Positions 1-5,203 of a stretch of DNA of 5,579 nt are shown piece after piece. The DNA is from Methanothrix sp. GTDB taxonomy: Archaea > Halobacteriota > Methanosarcinia > Methanotrichales > Methanotrichaceae. Location: assembly GCA_028708055.1 (NCBI GenBank), contig JAQVZT010000190.1, forward strand, positions 1-5,579. The letters are read 5' to 3'. The notes beneath the pieces were generated by a model. The model was not told the DNA's origin. It saw only the letters and a program-made list of their open reading frames with translations, and searched no databases. Each line of letters begins with the position of its first letter. The stretch's first letter is position 1. A program made the position numbers and the translations under genes.

Positions 1-30
1 CCAACACTGTACGCATTACTACTATTTATA

Positions 31-50
31 GGTTTCTGCCCAGCAGAACC
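31..50. repeat. Short inverted repeat
   Basis: GGTTTCTGC (31-39) pairs with GCAGAACC (43-50), with one bulged T and a three-base loop. It lies immediately right of the TATA-like box at 23-30. Its function is unknown. Confidence 0.4.
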
Positions 51-92
51 CTATCGCGTCAGATTTTGGACCAACTCTAAAAGTGCTCATCG

Positions 93-279
93 TATTTATA
101 ACTTCCGGACCTCCTGGAGCGCGACATCAGCTTATGTCGCGAAGGAGACGCGAAAATTCGAGCCCTTTTCGGCAGCCCATGTGATCGATGCTCGTACTTA
201 AGGATTGCGCCTTCGCGTCTGATCACCTGTTCGGGATCTGGGTGCAAAAGCTTAACCCTCCGAGCCCATCGCATCGGCC
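93..279 (-). ncRNA. Candidate structured small RNA (unverified)
   Basis: A TATAAATA box at 308-301 on the minus strand would place transcription start near 279. The sequence downstream carries several exact inverted repeats. These are CGCGACAT/ATGTCGCG (120-127 with 134-141, six-base loop), a 9-bp pair AGACGCGAA/TTCGCGTCT (146-154 with 212-220), a nested 5-bp pair CGAGC/GCTCG (159-163 with 190-194), and GTGATC/GATCAC (181-186 with 221-226). The last pair links the nested loop to bases directly beside the 9-bp stem, giving a pseudoknot topology. I do not recognise a known family: it does not look like tRNA, SRP RNA or RNase P RNA. A basic 65-residue reading frame (77-274) covers the same span and starts about 30 bp from the TATA centre, so a small protein is the alternative. 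Strand and ends are guesses. Confidence 0.2.
120..141. repeat. Perfect 8-bp inverted repeat (hairpin)
   Basis: CGCGACAT at 120-127 and ATGTCGCG at 134-141 are exact complements separated by six bases. A further CTCCT/AGGAG pair (111-115 with 143-147) flanks it with an unequal interior loop. No T-run follows closely on either strand, so it is not an obvious terminator. Confidence 0.6.
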
Positions 280-300
280 TCTTCTCAAAGGGGAGACCCG

Positions 301-308
301 TATTTATA
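301..308 (-). promoter_or_regulatory. TATA-like box TATAAATA
   Basis: Read on the minus strand this is TATAAATA, a good archaeal TATA box, and would start a transcript near 279. It is one of three identical copies in the first 310 bases (others at 93-100 and 23-30). On the plus strand the same bases read TATTTATA, so direction is not certain. Confidence 0.35.
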
Positions 309-318
309 GATGACGGAG

Positions 319-384
319 AAAAAGGGCGGCGAAAAAAATGGAGGAAAGAATGCTCCGACCACTCATGAGGATTTGCTGGAAAAA
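319..384 (-). terminator. Poly-T tracts after the sensor-phosphatase gene
   Basis: On the minus strand, three T-runs follow the stop codon at 403: five T at 384-380, seven T at 338-332 and five T at 323-319. Archaeal RNA polymerase typically terminates at such U-tracts without a hairpin. Several runs in series fit a terminator for the gene at 403-2451. Confidence 0.5.
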
Positions 385-402
385 GAGATAAATATTAAAA
401 TA

Positions 403-2451
403 TCAGCTTCGCTTTGTTATTACCAGGGTTACGTCCGATGGCGAAATCTCTGAAGCAGAATAATCCTGAAGGCTCTTCTCTGCAATCATCATGATCTCTG
501 ATGCGGAGCGATGTCTATTGGTTATTACCAGATCAATTAGCCTCTCTATTCCGAACTGCTCTCCGGAGCTGTTTTCCAGCTCAACGACGCCATTTGAATA
601 CATTACCATAACATCACCCGGCTGAATGGGTATCAGAGTCTTCTCGAGATCCATTCTATTGAGCATACCCAGGGCTATGCCGCCACCGCCCAAGGTGTCC
701 ACCATTCCTCCGGGATCGACAATGAATGGCGGATTAAATCCAGCATTTACATACTCAATGGTATGATTCGCGGAATCAAGCAGCGCATAAAAGCATGCGA
801 GATTTGTTCCATGACCATATTGATTTATCTGCGAATTCAAGTCAACGATAGCTTTTACCGGGTCCAGCCTAACAGGCGAGGAGCGAATCAGCGTTAGAGA
901 CATGACGGCAAGCATTGCTGCCCGAACCCCATCCCCACCAACCTCCGATATTAAGAAGGCGATCTTATCATCAGCTCGGGCGATATCATATAAGTCAAAA
1001 CCATCCGTCTCAGACGGCCAGTAGAGAATCCTGATTTCATATTCCTCTTCCAGGGGCACATTCGCGCTGGCCAGATTTTGCTTTATATCCCTCAACCTTA
1101 TCGTCTTATCATCAGAGGCCCTATGTAAAACCGTTTCAGCTTCTTGCCTTCCCGCATATTCCCTCAGGCTCCCGGCCATCTTGTTGAAGGATACTGCCAG
1201 TGAAGCCAGCTCTCCTGAAGTCTCAACTTTGACATCAAACTCGCCCTGAGAGATCTTCGCCGCTGCATTACAGAGCGATTCTATCTGGCCATCGATTCTC
1301 CTGTTCATCCACCATCCCGCGCCGAGCGCAGTAAACACCGTGAGAACAAAGATGCTCAGCGCGTACTGCCAAACCTTCCGCGACGCATCATAAAGGCCAG
1401 CTGTTGCGCTCATAGCTACATTTTTTACTCCAGAATCTATGAATCGAGCAGGCAAGCTCATCTCTTCAGCTGGATAGGCTATGCACACGGTCCAGCCCAG
1501 TGTGGCTATGCGCGAAAAGGCCACATAGCCGTCCCCATCCTCGAATCCTATCACGCTGGAGCCGGAACTCTCCTTTATCATATTTCTGCCTAGAGCCTTG
1601 ACCTCGGGATTATTGGATTCGAATAAATTATCTGTTATGAAAAGATCTTTTAAATCATTCTCGGGTTTATCATTTGATCGATATATTATCTGTCCGGATG
1701 AATTTATAATGAAAGGATAGCCTCTGCCATTCAAAGATGATAGATCGCTGTAGATAGGATATAATGAGACATCCATTCCCGCAATGCCTGCAAACTTATT
1801 TTTTCGATAGAATGGAGTTGTAACGGTAATTGCATAATCTCCCTTGCTATTCAGATATGGCCCGGTCCAGATGGTCTTCTTCTTTTGTTTGGCCTGAGCA
1901 TAAAAAGGCATATCTTTGTATCCAAAAAGCGCGGTATTGCTGAGAGTCTTATTGCTGTAGGGCCATACTGCCAGCACTCCATCCTCGGTTCCGATGTAAG
2001 AAAGATACTGTGGCGACCGGCTCTTGTGAAGCGCCTGCATTATCTTCGCGGGAGCGCATAGCGATCTTATGGTGGCATCTCTGATATCGGAAGTCGTACG
2101 ATTGGCGTCTATCGGGGCAACCCATATTCCTTCGGGAATGCAACTCTCATTTGTGGATCCGGCAGCCAAATAGCTGGCTATCAGCTCATTTTCGGAAGCA
2201 ATGCGCCCAAAGAACTCATCATACTGGCGGGACTTTGCGATTGCCAGCTGTTCCTGATCAGCGCCGCCCTGGCCGACCTCCAATGCAGAACGGTTTAAGG
2301 ACTTACTGAGGCTAGTGATATTGCTTTGAACATCTGCTGCCGCGTGATTCATCTCCACTACTGAAATGATGCCCAACATTATCATAGGCAGCAGAGCGAT
2401 TGCTAACAGAGCAAGCAATAACCGTTCTCTCAATCCATCGATGCCAGCCAT
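403..2451 (-). CDS. dCache-HAMP membrane sensor with degenerate SpoIIE/PP2C-like phosphatase domain
   Basis: This 682-residue membrane receptor has a short basic N-terminus, TM1 (about 10-32), a large extracytoplasmic domain (about 35-340), TM2 (about 361-382), HAMP (about 383-436) and a C-terminal SpoIIE/RsbU-like PP2C fold (about 465-682). The stretch 195-230 (WTGPY, then ITVTTPF, then GIAGMDVSL) is typical of a dCache ligand-binding domain. In the phosphatase region the GGDxYD-type motif survives as GFDLYD (484-489). The DVSGxG motif reads EVGGDG (503-508), AGH reads AGF (570-572), YTDG reads YSNG (618-621) and DDxT reads SDVT (672-675). Three aspartates expected to bind metal are therefore E, N and S, so activity may be altered or lost. 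The fold otherwise looks intact, with no frameshift. The ATG at 2451 sits about 25 bp from a TATA box, fitting a leaderless mRNA. Domain calls are confident; ligand and output are unknown. Confidence 0.9.
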   Translation of the reverse strand: MAGIDGLRERLLLALLAIALLPMIMLGIISVVEMNHAAADVQSNITSLSKSLNRSALEVGQGGADQEQLAIAKSRQYDEFFGRIASENELIASYLAAGSTNESCIPEGIWVAPIDANRTTSDIRDATIRSLCAPAKIMQALHKSRSPQYLSYIGTEDGVLAVWPYSNKTLSNTALFGYKDMPFYAQAKQKKKTIWTGPYLNSKGDYAITVTTPFYRKNKFAGIAGMDVSLYPIYSDLSSLNGRGYPFIINSSGQIIYRSNDKPENDLKDLFITDNLFESNNPEVKALGRNMIKESSGSSVIGFEDGDGYVAFSRIATLGWTVCIAYPAEEMSLPARFIDSGVKNVAMSATAGLYDASRKVWQYALSIFVLTVFTALGAGWWMNRRIDGQIESLCNAAAKISQGEFDVKVETSGELASLAVSFNKMAGSLREYAGRQEAETVLHRASDDKTIRLRDIKQNLASANVPLEEEYEIRILYWPSETDGFDLYDIARADDKIAFLISEVGGDGVRAAMLAVMSLTLIRSSPVRLDPVKAIVDLNSQINQYGHGTNLACFYALLDSANHTIEYVNAGFNPPFIVDPGGMVDTLGGGGIALGMLNRMDLEKTLIPIQPGDVMVMYSNGVVELENSSGEQFGIERLIDLVITNRHRSASEIMMIAEKSLQDYSASEISPSDVTLVITKRS

Positions 2452-2470
2452 TGAGGTTCCATTGATCAGG

Positions 2471-2480
2471 TAATATAAAC
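2471..2480 (-). promoter_or_regulatory. TATA box for the sensor-phosphatase gene
   Basis: On the minus strand the bases read GTTTATATTA. The centre (about 2475) lies about 25 bp before the ATG at 2451, so the predicted transcription start coincides with the start codon. No Shine-Dalgarno sequence precedes the ATG, which agrees with leaderless translation. Confidence 0.6.
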
Positions 2481-2504
2481 TCTTTTCAGCGTTTCCTGCA
2501 AAAA

Positions 2505-2514
2505 CTATTTATTT
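2505..2514 (+). promoter_or_regulatory. TATA box for the three-helix membrane protein gene
   Basis: CTATTTATTT is centred about 25 bp before the GTG at 2535, so transcription should begin at or next to the start codon. This supports GTG as the true start. The box lies only about 30 bp from the opposing TATA box at 2471-2480, so the two promoters share an 83-bp divergent region. Confidence 0.55.
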
Positions 2515-2534
2515 GGCCCATCGGAATAAATATT

Positions 2535-3368
2535 GTGAAAGGTCCCTATGAATTTCTCCAGCCCCTTAGCAGGCTGACAACGGCGTACCTGCGCTACGAA
2601 AAGACTATTTGGGCGCTCAACGCTGCGATAATATCCATAGCAGCATATGCTCTGACAGAGATCATCGGCCTTCCCGGTTTTATGAGTTTTTATTACCAGG
2701 ATGTATTCCTGCTCGCAGAGCTTCCCGCGATCATCTGCATTGTAATCGGCCTAGTTGGAGCGAGTTTCATCAAGAAGCGAAAAAAAGCGGACTTATTTGT
2801 GCTTCTGGGAACCGGACTATCTGAGAAAGCCCGCACCGCTTATGACAATCGCGATGTTGATTCTCTGCCCATGCAAGAGCTTGCCGGAGAGATCAAAGAG
2901 AGCCTGAGCAAGCTCAAGCCTTCAGATATCCTCAATTCGCGAAAAATAAGCAGCAGAGCGCTCGCCATTGTGATCATATCCGGCGCTGCCGTTCTCCTGG
3001 CGCAGAGTGAGATAGTAAATCCCTCCGATTTTCAGTCCCTTGCCGATTTGAGGGAGAAAGCCCTCTCTGCATTTGAAAATGAAGATTCCGCGCAAAACTC
3101 CGGCCAGGAGATAAACCTCACAGGAAACCTTTTCGGAAATCCCTCCCTCGCCGTTCTAAATGAGAATAAAATGGAAATTGTTCTTTATCCGGGAATCGGA
3201 GCCGGATCTCTGGCCAGAAATACAGAGCCAGTGGAACGAGTCTTCTCGCAGTCACAGGCAGGAGACGCCACCGCAGTTCCCTCTGAACTCTATATTGAAA
3301 GCCTTCCGCCTGAGAATAAAGAGATAATCAAGAAGTACTTCACCATTCTATCTCAAAGCGATAAATGA
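2535..3368 (+). CDS. Three-helix membrane protein of unknown function
   Basis: This 277-residue protein starts at GTG, supported by a TATA box about 25 bp upstream and by the lack of any other in-frame start before Met50. Hydrophobic segments at about 26-48, 58-79 and 142-157 suggest three membrane helices. A basic cluster KKRKK (80-84) follows the second helix, placing the loop 80-140 on the cytoplasmic side by the positive-inside rule. That loop contains LSEKARTAYDNRD (95-107) and looks helical. With three helices the C-terminal 120 residues would be outside. They are polar and end with LPPENKEIIKKYF (257-269). The arrangement faintly resembles archaeal membrane proteins found beside MoxR/DUF58 genes, but no such genes are here and I do not assign a family. 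It is divergent from the dCache sensor, so shared regulation is possible. There are no catalytic motifs. Confidence 0.8.
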   Translation: MKGPYEFLQPLSRLTTAYLRYEKTIWALNAAIISIAAYALTEIIGLPGFMSFYYQDVFLLAELPAIICIVIGLVGASFIKKRKKADLFVLLGTGLSEKARTAYDNRDVDSLPMQELAGEIKESLSKLKPSDILNSRKISSRALAIVIISGAAVLLAQSEIVNPSDFQSLADLREKALSAFENEDSAQNSGQEINLTGNLFGNPSLAVLNENKMEIVLYPGIGAGSLARNTEPVERVFSQSQAGDATAVPSELYIESLPPENKEIIKKYFTILSQSDK

Positions 3369-3468
3369 TGGATTCCTGAATCAAGCACCATCGTCAAGCA
3401 TCAATGGTCCGGCATCATCGCCCAGCGTCAATCATCCAACTGAAGCCGCCTCATTTTCCGCTCGCAGG

Positions 3469-4149
3469 TCAGCCAATTATCTCCCGCAAAAACGCCATTC
3501 CCTCTTTTGCGGAAAAGAGCGGAACATCCCAATCCGCTGCCACTTTTCCTTCTTTGCGGCAGACTATCACGCCCCGCCTCTGCCAGGCAGGGGTCCTTGC
3601 CAGATTTATGCCCTTACGGAAGACGAGCTCATGAATCTCTTTCTCCCTCAACCCTCGTAGCTTCTCCATAGCCTGAGCCTCATTCAGACCTTCTTCCCGC
3701 AGCATATGAAATCCATATGAAAAGACATGATTTCTCCAGGTTTCATCCTGCCTCTCCGCGAGGTAGCTAATTATCTCCTCCGGACAGAGAGGGATCGTGC
3801 GGCAATCCATGGAAACGAGCCTGTTAAGCTCCAAGGATAGTGCCGCAGAGAGAAAACCTGCTACAAGAGAATCTATCTTTTCCACTCTACCGGCGAACGG
3901 AAGATCAAGGAAAACCAGGCTAATCTCATCTGAGAAGGTAAATGCCAGAATGGCAGATGGCCCAAAATCGAGAAGAAACCTCTCTGCAGAGGAGACCATC
4001 GATCGGGCAAAATCTATGTCGTAGGGTTTCGTGCTATCTTCAAGCACTTTTTTAAAACCCCTCCCGTCGGCTCTTACCACCAGCGGCGCGCGGGCACTCA
4101 GGCCGGAGTAGATCTCCCAGCTAGTCGACTTTGCGCTGATCCTTTGCAT
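3469..4149 (-). CDS. thg1: tRNA(His) guanylyltransferase-like 3'-5' polymerase (Thg1/TLP)
   Basis: This is a Thg1-superfamily enzyme that adds nucleotides in the 3'-5' direction to tRNA 5' ends. Examples are the G-1 residue of tRNA(His), or repair of truncated 5' ends in archaeal and bacterial Thg1-like proteins. Visible motifs are VVRADGRGF (24-32), with metal-binding Asp28-Gly29, and FSDEISLVF (72-80), with Asp74 and Glu75. RNHVFSYGFHML (139-150) and KGINLARTPAWQRRG (179-193) are also family-typical. The eukaryotic HINNLYN motif is absent, as expected for the archaeal type. At 226 residues it is about full length. No start codon other than the ATG at 4149 precedes the DGR motif, so the gene must overlap the PRC-barrel gene by 29 bp, suggesting translational coupling. 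No in-frame TAG is present, unlike the Methanosarcina gene known to carry a pyrrolysine codon. The family call is confident; the exact substrate (G-1 addition or repair) is not decidable. Confidence 0.93.
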   Translation of the reverse strand: MQRISAKSTSWEIYSGLSARAPLVVRADGRGFKKVLEDSTKPYDIDFARSMVSSAERFLLDFGPSAILAFTFSDEISLVFLDLPFAGRVEKIDSLVAGFLSAALSLELNRLVSMDCRTIPLCPEEIISYLAERQDETWRNHVFSYGFHMLREEGLNEAQAMEKLRGLREKEIHELVFRKGINLARTPAWQRRGVIVCRKEGKVAADWDVPLFSAKEGMAFLREIIG

Positions 4150-4393
4150 TTCTGGTCAAGTGCCGTATGATGACAATATCGCCTACAGCAATAACCCAGC
4201 GGTAGGGTATTACGATCCCTTTGCCCTTCTGATCAAATAGCTCCCGGTTGACATCTCCCAGAGCCAGGCCGCTAACCACGCTGTTATCAGGGTCTAGAAC
4301 GGCGTCTTCCACCCTGCCCACAAAGATGCCTTTCTGGGTATAGACATCCTGGTCCAGGAGCGATGTGATCTCCAGATTCATCTTCAATCCCAT
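4121..4393 (-). CDS. Single PRC-barrel domain protein
   Basis: This small protein of 90 residues (86 if Met5 is used) consists of one PRC-barrel beta domain at about 5-78. Typical features are KGIFVGRVEDAVLDPD (21-36), SGLALGD (41-47) and a closing IPYRWVIAVGDIVII segment (62-76), followed by a charged tail. PRC barrels are small docking or adaptor domains. In archaea single-domain versions include CdpB-like cell-division proteins, but nothing here proves that role. A TATA-like box centred near 4415 is about 22 bp before the ATG at 4393, fitting a near-leaderless mRNA. Met5 (4381) is the alternative start and aligns better with the usual N-terminus, though it has no clear ribosome binding site. 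Its last 29 bases overlap the thg1-like gene, so the two probably form an operon. Confidence 0.88.
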   Translation of the reverse strand: MGLKMNLEITSLLDQDVYTQKGIFVGRVEDAVLDPDNSVVSGLALGDVNRELFDQKGKGIVIPYRWVIAVGDIVIIRHLTRNAKDQRKVD

Positions 4394-4410
4394 AATAAAA
4401 TTAGCGTATC

Positions 4411-4420
4411 GGATATTAAC
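4411..4420 (-). promoter_or_regulatory. TATA-like box for the PRC-barrel/thg1 operon
   Basis: The minus strand reads GTTAATATCC, a weak TATA match centred about 22 bp before the ATG at 4393. It implies that the PRC-barrel and Thg1 genes are transcribed separately from the secreted-protein gene upstream. Confidence 0.4.
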
Positions 4421-4483
4421 TTATTGCCCGCCTGGCTGGCGAATAGAGGCGCCTGATTAGAAAGTATGCTGGTCGGCTGGCCC

Positions 4484-5005
4484 TCAGGAGCTTGGATATC
4501 CATACGGGTAATTCGGATCATATCCAGGATAGTTGTTCCAGGGGTCATAACTGGATTTGCTGTCGGAAAGAAGGCTGTAAATGTTATATCCAGGGTAATT
4601 GGTAATGAATCCCGTTACAAACCCTGTGGAGTACTGGCTCAGGTTTTCAAGCTTATTCTTCCCGTAAGGAGATTCGATTTTGCCATATCCCAGGTTGAAA
4701 TGAGATGTATAATAGTCATCCGGATATTTGAGCGTTCCATTGCTTACGGAAAATCCCCTCGGAGTGCTTCCCCAGCTCCATATGCCTCCGCCGATCGCAG
4801 TTGTTCTTTCGACGGGAAGCGATGAATTGACGGCGGATGCTGATGGATCGGACGGCAAAGAGTTTAAATCGCTCGATGGAGCCGGGCTGTATTTATCTAC
4901 ATATTGCCAATCAACTGCCGTTCCTGGCAGGCAAAGCATCATAAAGATAACGACTGCCAAAGCGGGAAAGATCCCATGCTTGCTTATCTTTTCAATCTGC
5001 ATCAT
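4484..5005 (-). CDS. Small secreted Tyr/Pro/Asn-rich protein, unknown function
   Basis: This 173-residue protein has a clear Sec signal peptide: a charged N-terminus (MMQIEKISKHG), a hydrophobic core at about 12-28, and a likely cut after GTA (28-30). The mature part has no cysteines. It is rich in Ser, Tyr, Pro and Asn and carries three N-glycosylation sequons (Asn60, Asn89, Asn121). The C-terminal part repeats NYPGY (136-140 and 158-162) and ends in a YPYGYP tail. I recognise no enzyme or binding domain, and there is no C-terminal anchor, so it is probably released or held on the cell surface. The start could be the ATG at 5005 or the adjacent one at 5002; both fall in a repeated motif described separately. 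A 90-bp gap with its own TATA-like box separates it from the PRC-barrel gene. Being a real gene is likely because of the signal peptide. Confidence 0.75.
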   Translation of the reverse strand: MMQIEKISKHGIFPALAVVIFMMLCLPGTAVDWQYVDKYSPAPSSDLNSLPSDPSASAVNSSLPVERTTAIGGGIWSWGSTPRGFSVSNGTLKYPDDYYTSHFNLGYGKIESPYGKNKLENLSQYSTGFVTGFITNYPGYNIYSLLSDSKSSYDPWNNYPGYDPNYPYGYPSS

Positions 5006-5049
5006 ATTTCATCCGAATATTTCAATCCGCATAGTATTTCGATCCGCAT
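4991..5049 (-). repeat. Three-copy ATGCRGATYGAA repeat across the start of the secreted-protein gene
   Basis: On the minus strand a 12-base unit appears as ATGCGGATCGAA (5049-5038), ATGCGGATTGAA (5032-5021) and ATGCAGATTGAA (5002-4991). The last copy contains a start codon of the coding sequence. A partial copy, CGGATGAA, lies between the second and third. The second copy starts a seven-residue frame (MRIEIFG) that stops at 5011-5009, three bases before the ATG at 5005. Confidence 0.7.
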
Positions 5050-5097
5050 AATTCGGCTGTGTAGCCAACGCAATCAATCCAGAGGTCGAACTCAAGG

Positions 5098-5107
5098 CAT
5101 AAAAACA
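5098..5107 (-). promoter_or_regulatory. Weak TATA-like box for the secreted-protein gene
   Basis: The minus strand reads TGTTTTTATG, an imperfect TATA element. It would start transcription near 5078, leaving a leader of about 70 bases that contains the upstream repeat copies and a small GGCT/AGCC hairpin (5055-5066). The match is weak. Confidence 0.25.
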
Positions 5108-5124
5108 TGTGGTAGGCTGAAGTG

Positions 5125-5138
5125 TGTCAATTGTGACA
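5125..5138. promoter_or_regulatory. Inverted repeat TGTCA-ATTG-TGACA, candidate operator
   Basis: Perfect 5-bp half-sites (5125-5129 and 5134-5138) with a four-base spacer end about 7 bp before the TATA box of the flavoprotein gene, where they would overlap or abut the TFB recognition element. The position suits a dimeric regulator of that gene, and possibly of the divergent secreted-protein gene. The regulator is unknown. Confidence 0.4.
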
Positions 5139-5145
5139 GGTAGAT

Positions 5146-5153
5146 CTATAAAA
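5146..5153 (+). promoter_or_regulatory. TATA box for the iron-sulfur flavoprotein gene
   Basis: CTATAAAA is a good archaeal TATA box. It predicts a transcription start near 5174 and a 5' leader of about 30 bases that includes the ribosome binding site at 5190-5196. Confidence 0.55.
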
Positions 5154-5189
5154 CAGAAAAGAACATCATCTCTTGCATGGTCCATTAGA

Positions 5190-5196
5190 GGAGGTG
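5190..5196 (+). promoter_or_regulatory. Strong Shine-Dalgarno site GGAGGTG
   Basis: Seven bases match the archaeal 16S rRNA 3' end, seven bases before the ATG at 5204, which fixes that start. It is the only strong ribosome binding site seen in the window; the other genes appear leaderless or coupled. Confidence 0.85.
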
Positions 5197-5203
5197 GCAA
5201 AGG

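Larger units (their letters stand above)
1..402. other. Long intergenic region with TATA boxes and inverted repeats
   Basis: No convincing protein gene lies here. The eight bases TATTTATA on the plus strand (TATAAATA on the minus strand) occur at 23-30, 93-100 and 301-308. Inverted repeats are dense between about 31 and 227. T-tracts for the neighbouring minus-strand gene occupy 319-384. A 65-codon minus-strand frame (77-274) and a 48-codon plus-strand frame (310-453) exist, but neither shows a recognisable domain and both lack a good ribosome binding site. The region may hold one or more small RNA genes; this is inference. Confidence 0.6.

Noticed and set aside
152..171. tRNA T-loop-like TTCGAGCC at 157-164
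   Set aside because: The flanking bases do not form a T-stem as required (A-C mismatches next to the loop) and no acceptor or anticodon stems fit.
77..274. 65-codon minus-strand reading frame, Arg-rich, about 30 bp from a TATA box
   Set aside because: No recognisable domain, no ribosome binding site, and it runs through strong inverted repeats that constrain the sequence as RNA or DNA instead. Kept only as the alternative to the RNA candidate.
310..453. 48-codon plus-strand frame starting MTEKKGGEKN
   Set aside because: The TATA-like box is only a few bases before the ATG, the nearest GGGGAG is about 14 bases away, and the end runs antisense into the phosphatase gene. The Lys/Glu-rich start probably reflects the complement of the T-tract terminator.
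3381..3434. TCA-rich imperfect repeats (TCAAGCAYCA twice, then CAGCGTCA) in the convergent junction
   Set aside because: Units are short, irregular in spacing and diverged. They look like simple-sequence drift rather than CRISPR or a regulatory array. No clear terminator is visible there either.
4429..4453. Small GC-rich hairpin CGCC/GGCG and palindrome GGCGCC after the secreted-protein gene
   Set aside because: Stems are only 4-6 bp and no T-run follows on the minus strand, so I cannot call a terminator.
4466..5143. Several plus-strand open frames opposite and upstream of the secreted-protein gene
   Set aside because: They are antisense to a gene with a clear signal peptide, have no ribosome binding sites or recognisable domains, and overlap one another.
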